This document shows, piece after piece, positions 37,794 to 45,811 of a DNA stretch of 64,000 nt. Source of the DNA: Flavobacterium pokkalii (GTDB taxonomy: Bacteria; Bacteroidota; Bacteroidia; Flavobacteriales; Flavobacteriaceae); NCBI RefSeq assembly GCF_014596575.1, contig NZ_NASZ01000018.1:24730-88729 (forward strand). Direction: 5' to 3'. The notes under the pieces are model-generated. The model made no database searches. It was not told where the DNA came from and worked only from the letters and a program-made list of their open reading frames with translations. A program made the position numbers and the translations under genes. The stretch's first letter is position 1. Every line of letters begins with the position of its first letter.

Positions 37794-40169
37794 ATGAAAG
37801 ATCAAATTAAGTTATGCATGTTATTCATTTTAGCATTTATAATTCATGCAAATTCTCAGGAGAAAGTCACCTTAAGTGGGGCAATTTCTGATGTCGAAAA
37901 TAACGAAACACTATTAGGCGTAAATATTTACATCAAAGAATCAAAAACGGGTGTTGTAACTAATAATTATGGGTTTTATTCAATAACAGTCCCTAAGGGT
38001 GATTATACTATTTCCATTAGCTATATGGGATATGTAACTATAGAAGAAAAAATTTCTTTAACGCGAAGTACCCGAAAAGATTTCACACTTACTTCTGAAA
38101 GTAAAAATCTTGATGAAGTAGTTATAACTGCCAATACCAAAAAGGCAAACATAAGAAAACCTGAAATGAGTACTAATAAACTCTCAATATCGACAATTAA
38201 AAAAATGCCCGCTGTTCTAGGAGAAGTCGATGTCTTAAAAGCAGCCTTACAATTACCAGGTGTCACTAATGCTCAGGAGGGGGCAACAGGATTCAATGTT
38301 AGAGGAGGATCAGTGGATGGAAATTTAGTTTTATTAGATGAAGCAATTGTGTACAATACATCACATGTTTTTGGTTTTTTTTCTGTATTTAATTCGGATG
38401 TTATAAAGGATTTAAAATTATATAAAGGAGGAATTCCTGCTAACTATGGAGGAAGAATTTCTTCGGTTTTAGATATTTATCAAAAGGAAGGAAATAAAAA
38501 TGAATTTCATGCCAATGGAGGAATTGGTGCAGTATCTAGCAGACTATTGATAGAAGCTCCAATAGTAAAAGATAAAAGTTCTTTTGTTATTGCTGGTAGA
38601 GGTTCATACGCACATTTGTTTTTAAAATTGGCAGACGAACCAAACTCAGCATATTTTTATGATTTAAACACTAAGTTCAATTACAAATTTAATGATAAGA
38701 ATAATATCTTTATTTCGGGTTATTTCGGAAATGATAAACTAAATTTCGGAAATGATTTTGTAAATAATTACGGCAATACCCTTTTTAACGCCAGGTGGAA
38801 TCATATTTATTCAGACAAATTATTTTCAAATGCTTCAGCTATTTATAGTGAATACAACTATGGTTTTGAATTAAAATTCATCGGTATTGATTGGGAATCA
38901 GATATAAAAAATTATAACTTCAAATATGATTTTAAACATTATATTTCTAATAATTTAACCCTTAATTATGGTTTAAATTCAATCTATTATAAATTTAACC
39001 CCGGAACAATTACTCCTTTGGATGAGACTTCAGGTATAAATCCAACTCAGATAAACCGTAAATATGCTTTTGAAAATGCTTTCTATATAAATGCCGAACA
39101 TAAGATTTCTGATAAATTATCTATCAATTATGGTCTCCGTTATAGTAATTTTCTAAGATTAGGAAAAGAAGAAATTAATATTTATGAAAACAATCAAGCT
39201 GTAGTATTTAATCCTGATTTTCAAATTTATGAAGAAGCAACACCAATTGGCACAAAAAAATATGATAGTAATGAAAAACTAGCCAGTTTTGATAACCTTG
39301 AACCCAGAGTGTCAATTGCTTATTCTTTAAACGATAATCAATCGGTTAAAGCCAGTTATAATCGAATGAGCCAATACGTTCATTTAATTTCTAATACAGC
39401 TTCAGTTTCCCCACTTGATATTTGGGCACCAAGCGATCAATATTTAAAACCTGAAATCTTAGATCAGTTTGCCGTCGGATACTTTCAGAATTTTAAAGAT
39501 GACGCTTATTCATTAGAAACAGAAGTTTTTTATAAAACCGTAAAAAATAAAGCAGATTATATAGATGGAGCAGATTTGGTCGCTAATGAAGCTATTGAGC
39601 GTGTGATGTTAAATGGTGAAGCCCGTTCTTATGGTTTGGAATTAATGCTGAAAAAAAACACTGGTAAATTAACCGGTTGGTTATCATATACTCTTTCAAA
39701 AGCAGAACAAAGAACACCTGGTCGTAATTCATCTGAACCCGGAATTAATAATGGAAAGTGGTATAGAGCAAACTATGACAAATTACATAATCTATCATTA
39801 ACGGCTACCTATCAATTTAACAATAAATGGTCATTTGGAGGAATCTTTACTTATCAAACAGGTAGAGCAGCAACTTTTCCTGTTGGCAAATATGAATATC
39901 AAGGAATTACGATTGCCAACTACGGAATTCGTAATGATGATTCTCTAACTCCATATCATCATTTAGATCTGTCTGCTACTTATATTCCAAAACCAGATAA
40001 AAACAAAGGTTGGCAAGGAGAATGGGTATTCAGTATTTACAATGTGTATAATAGAAGTAACGCAGCTTCTTTCTCTTTTGGTCAAAACATAGATTCGGGA
40101 TTAAGCGAAGCAAGGAGAACTTCGATATTCGGTATTATTCCAAGTGTAACGTATAATTATAAATTCTAA
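37794..40169 (+). CDS. TonB-dependent outer-membrane receptor
   Basis: 791 aa with a signal peptide. A carboxypeptidase-like domain (about 22-105, LSGAISDVENNETLLGVNIYI) precedes a TonB-box region DEVVITANTKKANI, the plug (GATGFNVRGGSVDGNLVLLDEAIVYN, GGIPANYGGRISSVLDIY) and a beta-barrel with a C-terminal aromatic residue (VTYNYKF). It lacks an STN domain and is shorter than SusC-type transporters, so it is the FecA/colicin-receptor-like class; no SusD partner is present. Ligand unknown. Control is probably by the LytTR system. Confidence 0.92.
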   Translation: MKDQIKLCMLFILAFIIHANSQEKVTLSGAISDVENNETLLGVNIYIKESKTGVVTNNYGFYSITVPKGDYTISISYMGYVTIEEKISLTRSTRKDFTLTSESKNLDEVVITANTKKANIRKPEMSTNKLSISTIKKMPAVLGEVDVLKAALQLPGVTNAQEGATGFNVRGGSVDGNLVLLDEAIVYNTSHVFGFFSVFNSDVIKDLKLYKGGIPANYGGRISSVLDIYQKEGNKNEFHANGGIGAVSSRLLIEAPIVKDKSSFVIAGRGSYAHLFLKLADEPNSAYFYDLNTKFNYKFNDKNNIFISGYFGNDKLNFGNDFVNNYGNTLFNARWNHIYSDKLFSNASAIYSEYNYGFELKFIGIDWESDIKNYNFKYDFKHYISNNLTLNYGLNSIYYKFNPGTITPLDETSGINPTQINRKYAFENAFYINAEHKISDKLSINYGLRYSNFLRLGKEEINIYENNQAVVFNPDFQIYEEATPIGTKKYDSNEKLASFDNLEPRVSIAYSLNDNQSVKASYNRMSQYVHLISNTASVSPLDIWAPSDQYLKPEILDQFAVGYFQNFKDDAYSLETEVFYKTVKNKADYIDGADLVANEAIERVMLNGEARSYGLELMLKKNTGKLTGWLSYTLSKAEQRTPGRNSSEPGINNGKWYRANYDKLHNLSLTATYQFNNKWSFGGIFTYQTGRAATFPVGKYEYQGITIANYGIRNDDSLTPYHHLDLSATYIPKPDKNKGWQGEWVFSIYNVYNRSNAASFSFGQNIDSGLSEARRTSIFGIIPSVTYNYKF

Positions 40170-40178
40170 AGAATTATC

Positions 40179-41000
40179 ATGAAAACAATAAAAACAGTTC
40201 TATCATTAATAATAATTGTATTCTTCACCAGTTGTGAAGATGTAATTGATGTCGACTTAAAAACTGAAACTCCAAAACTAGTTATAGATGCATCAATTGA
40301 TTGGGTTAAAAATACAACTGGTAACGAACAAAAAATCAAATTATCAACTACTACAGGATATTATGATGAAACATTTCCAACGGTTTCAGGGGCTAATGTG
40401 ATTGTCACAAATTCTACAGGAATGATTTTTAATTTTATTGAAAACTCTGACACAGGCGAATATATATGCTCTGATTTTCAACCAGTAATAGGAGAAACAT
40501 ATACACTAACTATTGCTTTAAATGGAGAAACGTATACTGCTACTGAAAAAATGATAAGTGTCCCAAATATTGAAAACAATATAAATCAGGACAATTCTGG
40601 TGGTATTGCAGGTGATGAAATTGGAATAACGGCTTATTTTCAAGATAATAGTACTCAGGAAAATTATTATTTAAGTAGTTTTAAACCCAATAACTCCCCT
40701 TTTCCGGAATATCAATTAGATGATGATAATTTTTTTCAAGGAAATTTAATTCCAATTTATTATTCTAATGAAGACTTATCTTCAGGAAACATCGTAAACA
40801 TCAGAGTATATGGTATTTCCAAAAAATATTTTGATTATTTCAATAAATTAATTATTGCTTCTGGCAATGATGGAAGTCCATTTCAATCTACACCAACTGC
40901 CGTAAGAGGTAATATCATTAATCAGACCAACTTTGACAATTTTGCTTTTGGATATTTCAGACTATGTGAGGTAGATGTAAGGGATTACACTTTACAATAA
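40179..41000 (+). CDS. DUF4249 family lipoprotein
   Basis: 273 aa. A lipoprotein signal ends in FFTSCEDVI. The mature protein is beta-rich: an N-terminal Ig-like domain with PKLVIDASIDW, GANVIVTNSTG and GETYTLTIALNGETYTATEKM matches DUF4249, a Bacteroidota surface or periplasmic family nearly always encoded directly after a TonB receptor like this one. It probably assists the receptor as SusD assists SusC, but no function has been established that I can name. It lies 9 bases after the receptor stop. Confidence 0.88.
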   Translation: MKTIKTVLSLIIIVFFTSCEDVIDVDLKTETPKLVIDASIDWVKNTTGNEQKIKLSTTTGYYDETFPTVSGANVIVTNSTGMIFNFIENSDTGEYICSDFQPVIGETYTLTIALNGETYTATEKMISVPNIENNINQDNSGGIAGDEIGITAYFQDNSTQENYYLSSFKPNNSPFPEYQLDDDNFFQGNLIPIYYSNEDLSSGNIVNIRVYGISKKYFDYFNKLIIASGNDGSPFQSTPTAVRGNIINQTNFDNFAFGYFRLCEVDVRDYTLQ

Positions 41001-41032
41001 ATATTTTAATTTTTTACATATTAACTTAATAC

Positions 41033-41070
41033 TAATTAAATGCTGGGTTTAATACTCCAGCACTTAATTA
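41033..41070. terminator. Hairpin between the TonB/DUF4249 operon and rteC
   Basis: The arms 41033-41046 and 41057-41070 pair at 13 of 14 positions (TGCTGG / CCAGCA at the tip) around a 10-base loop. There is no T-tract, so it may be a bidirectional or weak terminator. Confidence 0.4.
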
Positions 41071-41159
41071 GCAAATAATTTACTAAAGAAAATTCTTGTA
41101 TATCATGAAGTGAATCAATAATTATATATTTTGAAGTTAACTTTTAAAAACAATTAAGA

Positions 41160-42008
41160 TTGAATTCAAAAATAAATCTAGTACTTAAAAACTTAAATGA
41201 ACAACTAAATTTCATTGATTTAGAAATAGATAACCAAATTAAAAAATGCGAAAAGGCAATTGAAGTCATTTTAATTGCAATTGCAAACATGAAAAAGTTA
41301 GTAGTTAAAACGGGGTTCAAATCCGAAACCGAAGAAATTCATTTTTTCAAAGATTTAAAACCGCAATTCACTTCAAAACTGATTTATTTCAACATTGTGT
41401 ATAAAATCGAAATGAAAAGGCCAAATGGTGGTAATCGCATTTTAAAGAAATACTATCACAATGAATTACAAAAATTAAAAGCTTATTTTGACAACGAATT
41501 AGATTTTTACAAATATTACCGTTCCGGTAGTTCCTACCTTGATTACAAATATTTCCTTAGAGGAAGATACGATATAAAACTAGCTTTAGATAGCTATTAC
41601 TTTGAAACTGATAGTTCGTTTTCTACCTCCCATGATTTTAAAGTAGCTAGAATTCTAGCAAACGATTTAATACAATTATACCTCGAAGACCAGTTGATTA
41701 TGATAGAGAATAAAGACCTTGGGGATAAATCACAACGCAAACCCAACGTGAAATTAATGTGGACAGGCTCAAAAGTAGCTTTAATTGAATTAATGTATGC
41801 CTTACATACCGAAGGAGTTTTCAATAATGGAGCTGCCGATTTAAAAGATATTGCTGATTATTTTGAACATACTTTCGATATTGATTTAGGACAATACCGT
41901 CGTGTATTCCTTGAAATCAGGGCAAGAAAAAGTGAAAAATCAAAATTCATTACAACTTTAAATGAAGCTTTATTAAAACGAATGGAAAAATCAGATGAAG
42001 CCATTTAA
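41160..42008 (+). CDS. rteC: RteC-family regulator of mobile-element excision
   Basis: 282 aa from a TTG; no upstream ATG is available and the first internal ATG would remove conserved sequence. An N-terminal coiled-coil half precedes a C-terminal winged-helix-like half with KLMWTGSKVALIELMYALHTEGVFNNG and FDIDLGQYRRVFLEIRARKSEKSKF, the RteC signature. In the Bacteroides CTnDOT element RteC activates excision genes. Here it is next to an excisionase-like HTH gene, as expected for an island mobility module. There is no rteA/rteB pair beside it; the LytTR system nearby is of a different family. Confidence 0.88.
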   Translation: MNSKINLVLKNLNEQLNFIDLEIDNQIKKCEKAIEVILIAIANMKKLVVKTGFKSETEEIHFFKDLKPQFTSKLIYFNIVYKIEMKRPNGGNRILKKYYHNELQKLKAYFDNELDFYKYYRSGSSYLDYKYFLRGRYDIKLALDSYYFETDSSFSTSHDFKVARILANDLIQLYLEDQLIMIENKDLGDKSQRKPNVKLMWTGSKVALIELMYALHTEGVFNNGAADLKDIADYFEHTFDIDLGQYRRVFLEIRARKSEKSKFITTLNEALLKRMEKSDEAI

Positions 42009-42018
42009 ACAAAAATCG

Positions 42019-42073
42019 TTCACAACACAAACTCCGTTGTGAAATAAAACAAACCAAACTTCACAAATTTGTG
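42019..42073. promoter_or_regulatory. Inverted repeats upstream of the HTH gene
   Basis: TTCACAAC / GTTGTGAA (42019-42026, 42036-42043) and the 12-bp palindrome CACAAATTTGTG (42062-42073) lie in the 89 bases between rteC and the HTH gene. The second overlaps CAAATTTG, close to a -7 element. They are candidate operators for RteC or the HTH protein. Confidence 0.45.
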
Positions 42074-42097
42074 CCATAACAATCTAAAATATACGTT

Positions 42098-42385
42098 ATG
42101 GCTGTCGAAGTTATTACTCGCGAGGACTTAAACGAATTCCGTAGTCTTCTTTTGAAAGATTTAAAAGAAATCATTCAATCCAAACCGCAACAAACAAAAC
42201 AGTGGCTCAAATCCAATGAAGTCCGTAAACTGTTAAACATCTCTCCCGGAACACTCCAAAACCTCCGCATCAACGGAACTCTAACCTATACCAAAATAGG
42301 TGGTATCATGTACTATGACAATTCAGATATAGATAAGTTATTAAATGGGAATAAGGTAAAAGCATTATCTACTCTGTTCAAATAA
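42098..42385 (+). CDS. Helix-turn-helix excisionase/MerR-like DNA-binding protein
   Basis: 95 aa. The winged HTH LKSNEVRKLLNISPGTLQNLRINGTLTYTKIGGIMYYDNSDIDKLL (about 37-83) is the helix_turn_helix_17 fold of Bacteroidota excisionase-like proteins. A short N-terminal helix with LKDLKEIIQ may mediate dimerisation. It lies between rteC and a wHTH protein in the same direction, so it is likely the recombination directionality factor or a control protein for the next genes. Confidence 0.87.
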   Translation: MAVEVITREDLNEFRSLLLKDLKEIIQSKPQQTKQWLKSNEVRKLLNISPGTLQNLRINGTLTYTKIGGIMYYDNSDIDKLLNGNKVKALSTLFK

Positions 42386-42393
42386 TAATCCAA

Positions 42394-43248
42394 ATGAATT
42401 ACATAAAGCATCTCACTGGTTTCTTTGAGAAAGTAGCCATTGATAAAACACTCAATCCAACACACGTTAGCTTATACATTGCACTATTCCAATTTTGGAA
42501 TTGTAATCGCTTCAAAAACCCAATCAGTATTAATCGTGATGAAGTAATGCGAATAAGCAAAATCAGTTCCAAAGCAACCTATCACAAATGCCTGAAGAAC
42601 TTGCATAGTTTGGGTTATATCAATTACGAACCATCATACAATCCATTCAAAGGAAGCCATGTCATTTTATTCAACTTTTCCGAAGATTTAAAACCACAAC
42701 CCAAATCCGAGAGAAAATCAAAAAATGAACCACTTAATGAACATGTTTCTGAACAAGCTTTGAACAAGTCTTGTACTAGTAGTGAGACAGGTACTGAACA
42801 AGCAGTAGTACCTTCTATAAACTATATAAACAATACAAACATTTTAAACGAAAAAAACGTTTCAAACTTGGAAAAGCAATCAAAAGTCATTGCGAAGAAT
42901 GAAGCAATCTTAGATGAAAATAAAATCGTCACATCGAGCGCAGTCGAGAGAACTCAAAAAGAAGAAAAAAGTTCCGCGAAAAAAGAAGAAAAGTTACAGC
43001 CATCAATCGAAGAAATCAAAACCTATTTCCAAGAAAATAACTTCCCAGAACAAGAAGCACAAAAATTCTTCAATTACTTCAAAAGTGTCGGTTGGTTAGT
43101 CGGTGGCAAAACACCAATGGTCGATTGGCAAGCAGCAGCACAAAATTGGATGATTAACGCACCAAAATTCATTTCAAATGCAGAACAACCTTACAGAGCA
43201 AAACAACTCAACACAACAACCGACAAAGACTATTCAGAACCGTTGTAG
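42394..43248 (+). CDS. Winged-helix replication/regulatory protein of mobile elements
   Basis: 284 aa. The N-terminal 100 residues form a wHTH (HVSLYIALFQFWNCNRFKNPISINRDEVMRIS, then KATYHKCLKNLHSLGYINYEP) like RepA_N or DnaD-associated N-terminal domains. The middle (about 110-200) is low-complexity and Lys/Glu/Ser rich. The C-terminus (about 205-265) with YFQENNFPEQEAQKFFNYFKSVGWLVGGKTPMVDWQAAAQNWM is a conserved helical module found before AAA ATPases in Bacteroidota elements. Bases 42886-42954 of the middle part look like two dispersed repeats read as codons. The pair with the following ATPase resembles an initiator plus DnaC-like loader, which is inference. Confidence 0.75.
   Translation: MNYIKHLTGFFEKVAIDKTLNPTHVSLYIALFQFWNCNRFKNPISINRDEVMRISKISSKATYHKCLKNLHSLGYINYEPSYNPFKGSHVILFNFSEDLKPQPKSERKSKNEPLNEHVSEQALNKSCTSSETGTEQAVVPSINYINNTNILNEKNVSNLEKQSKVIAKNEAILDENKIVTSSAVERTQKEEKSSAKKEEKLQPSIEEIKTYFQENNFPEQEAQKFFNYFKSVGWLVGGKTPMVDWQAAAQNWMINAPKFISNAEQPYRAKQLNTTTDKDYSEPL
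42886..42954. repeat. Dispersed repeat copies inside a coding region
   Basis: 42886-42910 matches 43251-43275 at 23 of 25 positions. 42928-42954 (core ATCGAGCGCAGTCGAGAGA) resembles a second family of palindromic dispersed repeats. Both are translated in frame within the low-complexity linker of the wHTH protein. Confidence 0.55.
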
Positions 43249-43250
43249 CT

Positions 43251-43275
43251 GTCATTGCGAGGAACGAAGCAATCT
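43251..43275. repeat. Dispersed repeat, intergenic copy
   Basis: A 25-bp copy (core CATTGCGAGGAACGAAGCAA) fills the gap between the wHTH stop and the ATPase start. It makes the frame upstream of the ATPase ATG appear open, which is why the start was set at 43288. Confidence 0.6.
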
Positions 43276-43287
43276 CAAATATATTCT

Positions 43288-43914
43288 ATGGAAAACGAAA
43301 TAAAATCTCATTACAACTATCCGGAAGTAATCAATTGGCTCGAAGCTAAAGGAATTGAACTCTACGGCAATCATTTCAAAATCCTTGAAACCGATTATCC
43401 AATAGTTTACAAGCTAATTGCCTATTTTTTAAAAGACGAGCCTACGTGTTTTCAATACGGAATAAACCTCAACAAGGGAATATTATTAACCGGACCAATT
43501 GGATGCGGAAAAACATCATTGATGAATTTAATGAAATTCCTAACAGCAACAGAACACAAGTTTTTCGTAAAACCTTGCCGAGATATAAGCTTCGAATTTA
43601 TCCAGGACGGCTACCAAATAATCCACAAATATAGTAATGGAAAACTCTACCAATCAGAACCAAGAACCTATTGTTTCGACGATTTAGGAACAGAAAACAA
43701 TCTAAAATATTTCGGAAACGAATGCAATGTAATGGCAGAAATTCTATTAAGCAGATACGATCTATTCATTTCAAAAAAACTATTCACTCACATCACCACA
43801 AACCTATCCGCCACCGAAATTGAAAAGCACTACGGCAACCGCGTTCGTTCACGATTGAGAGAATTATGCAATTTAATAGCATTCGACAATTTCGCTAAAG
43901 ACAGACGTAAATAA
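43288..43914 (+). CDS. DnaC/IstB-like AAA+ ATPase
   Basis: 208 aa from the ATG at 43288; upstream in-frame codons come from a dispersed repeat. Walker A is GPIGCGKTS, Walker B is in RTYCFDDLGTEN, sensor 1 is in THITTNLSATEIEKHYGNRVRSRL, which also holds the Arg-finger-like RVRSRLRE. The closest general class is the DnaC/IstB helicase-loader ATPases. With the preceding wHTH protein it is common in Bacteroidota integrative elements and probably supports element replication. No partner transposase is present, so the IstB role is excluded. Confidence 0.85.
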   Translation: MENEIKSHYNYPEVINWLEAKGIELYGNHFKILETDYPIVYKLIAYFLKDEPTCFQYGINLNKGILLTGPIGCGKTSLMNLMKFLTATEHKFFVKPCRDISFEFIQDGYQIIHKYSNGKLYQSEPRTYCFDDLGTENNLKYFGNECNVMAEILLSRYDLFISKKLFTHITTNLSATEIEKHYGNRVRSRLRELCNLIAFDNFAKDRRK

Positions 43915-44012
43915 ATTGCATAATCACGAACACCAAAAAAAAACAATAATAAAGCATGAGTAGATGGTAAACTTAATAGCTTATGATAAATCAACACAAG
44001 ACAAACGCTAAC

Positions 44013-44070
44013 GTCAGTTCGAGTGTTTTTTGTGCAATGAAATGGAACAAAAAATGTATCGAGAACCTTT
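44013..44070. repeat. Dispersed repeat upstream of the 202-aa unknown gene
   Basis: The stretch begins GTCAGTTCGAGTG and ends TATCGAGAACC, with CGAG cores at each end. I recall this pattern as an intergenic flavobacterial repeat. It keeps the frame of the next gene open upstream of its likely true start. Confidence 0.4.
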
Positions 44071-44081
44071 CAAATAACCAA

Positions 44082-44690
44082 ATGAACCATATAACCAACT
44101 TCTGGAACTATTTCCAACAAAACAACTTCGTTTTCCTATTTCTAAACGAAATCTCAAAAGACGAAATAAAAACCCATTTCGACAAACTAATCGAGAAACT
44201 CCATCAATACAATAAAGACCTAGACCTCATCATCAAAAACAAAACAAACGAAGCAGAATTAATCATCACCGCAAACGGAAATCCATACCTATTCAAAGAA
44301 GTAGAATTACTAGTTCATCATGCCCCAGTTATAGAGCGTTGGAAAATTATCGCATTCCTTCAACCCGAAACCAACCTAACCAAATTCGAAAACGGCACCG
44401 ACAAACCACTAGAATATTATGGCATCACTTTACGAATAAGCGAAATGTATTTCATTCCACTAGAAAACCCAAATAAACCAACCGATTTAGGAATAAAAGT
44501 ATTACTCAAAAACTACATTGTCCACAAAGATAACCCAAGACTTCGTGAAGCAGTTTACGTTCATATCGAACATCTAATCGGAGAAAAAGCTTTCGCTAAT
44601 GATATTGCATTTATTGAAATTGGACAATTGGAAGGAGACTATGAAAACTTAATTAAAATGTATAAATTGACATCATTTATTACAATTTGA
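44082..44690 (+). CDS. Unknown cytoplasmic protein
   Basis: 202 aa from the ATG at 44082. The frame is open to 43983, but that extra part overlaps a dispersed repeat. No signal peptide or membrane segment is seen. Features are an N-terminal helix, then LIIKNKTNEAELIITANGNPYLFKEVELLVHHAPVIERWKIIAFLQPE, a beta-alpha-beta segment that recurs in small bacterial proteins of unknown function and may be DUF695-like (weak recollection). The C-terminal part is alpha/beta with DPR-type charged loops. It lies between the ATPase and the NdpA operon, oriented the same way. Confidence 0.7.
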   Translation: MNHITNFWNYFQQNNFVFLFLNEISKDEIKTHFDKLIEKLHQYNKDLDLIIKNKTNEAELIITANGNPYLFKEVELLVHHAPVIERWKIIAFLQPETNLTKFENGTDKPLEYYGITLRISEMYFIPLENPNKPTDLGIKVLLKNYIVHKDNPRLREAVYVHIEHLIGEKAFANDIAFIEIGQLEGDYENLIKMYKLTSFITI

Positions 44691-44773
44691 TTAATAAATA
44701 ATGGCTATAACGATAAAAAGCAATATATTTTGTATATTTTAGTTGTCTAAATCTCAACACTATTTTTGCAAAT

Positions 44774-45811
44774 ATGGAAATTAAAATAAATAATTACACA
44801 ATACATTATATTGAAAAAGAAGCAAACATAACAGAAGTTGTAAATATTGATTATTCTGATCAAATTTTAGTTGTTGATGAATTTTCAAATTCGTTAGTCA
44901 ATGAAATACATAAATCAATTTCAGAAAGTCCTTCTTTAAAGAATACAAGGTTTAAAGATAATGAGACAAATTTATTTACAAATTCACTTAATGACTATCT
45001 TTCTTCTAATGAAAATGATGATTTCTATATATTTTCTAAGAGTTTAGATGATTTAAAATCAAAGATAGAAAAAGAACCTTTTGCAACTGGAGGATATTAT
45101 CTTTTTGTCGATTATGAAGTCGTAAACAAAAGATATATTTCTGTTGTATTATTAAGAAAGAAAAATGGAATAAACATTTTTAAACAAGGAAATGTATTCA
45201 AAGTTGATGGAACTGAAAATATAAATATTGATAAAATTGCAATGGCATTTAGATTGAATTATGATTTATTTTTAGCGAACGATCCGAACAAAAATTATTT
45301 GGCAATAATCTCAACACAAAAGGATGGAATTGCTTCAGGTTATTTTATTGATTGGGTTTCTGCTGGTGGTTTAATTAAAAATTCTAAGAACACTGCAAGT
45401 TTTGTTTCAATAATAAAAACAATAGATATACCAACAGATGAAGATGGTAAGGAAATGTATACAAGAAGTAGTTTTCAAAAAGCGGTATATGATAGTGTAA
45501 ATTTGAGAAAAGATAAGATAATAAGCATGAGGGATTTGGGTAAACAATTTTATGGTGAAGAAAACGAGAATAAGTTTTTTGAATTTGCTGTAAAAAATGA
45601 TTTGACTATTGATCCTGAATTCAAAAGAGATAGCAAAAGATGGAAAGGGTTGGTAACAATTATTGCTACAATACCCGGTATAACTCTAAATGTTGATTAT
45701 TTAAAAATTAACTCAGAAGAATTTAAAGCAGATGGTGAAACAATAATTATCAAATCAAAAAAATTAGTTGACCAGATAAAAAAGCAATATGAGCAGCAAC
45801 GAAACTCTTAA
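44774..45811 (+). CDS. NdpA/YejK-like 37-kDa nucleoid-associated protein
   Basis: 345 aa, the usual NdpA length. Visible family segments are TGGYYLFVDYEV, then YLAIISTQKDGIASGYFIDWVSAGGLIKNSKNTASFVSIIK and a C-terminal WKGLVTIIATIPGITLNVDY domain. E. coli YejK is an abundant nucleoid protein that stimulates topoisomerase IV; most Bacteroidota chromosomes do not carry it in a fixed position, and scattered island copies are usual. TATTTTTG at 44761-44768 is a good -7 element but only 6 bases from the ATG, implying a nearly leaderless transcript. The next gene starts inside this one (23-base overlap), so translation is coupled. Confidence 0.82.
   Translation: MEIKINNYTIHYIEKEANITEVVNIDYSDQILVVDEFSNSLVNEIHKSISESPSLKNTRFKDNETNLFTNSLNDYLSSNENDDFYIFSKSLDDLKSKIEKEPFATGGYYLFVDYEVVNKRYISVVLLRKKNGINIFKQGNVFKVDGTENINIDKIAMAFRLNYDLFLANDPNKNYLAIISTQKDGIASGYFIDWVSAGGLIKNSKNTASFVSIIKTIDIPTDEDGKEMYTRSSFQKAVYDSVNLRKDKIISMRDLGKQFYGEENENKFFEFAVKNDLTIDPEFKRDSKRWKGLVTIIATIPGITLNVDYLKINSEEFKADGETIIIKSKKLVDQIKKQYEQQRNS

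Noticed and set aside
42914..43099. A 61-codon lysine-rich frame inside the wHTH gene
   Set aside because: It is an out-of-frame shadow of an A-rich low-complexity region.
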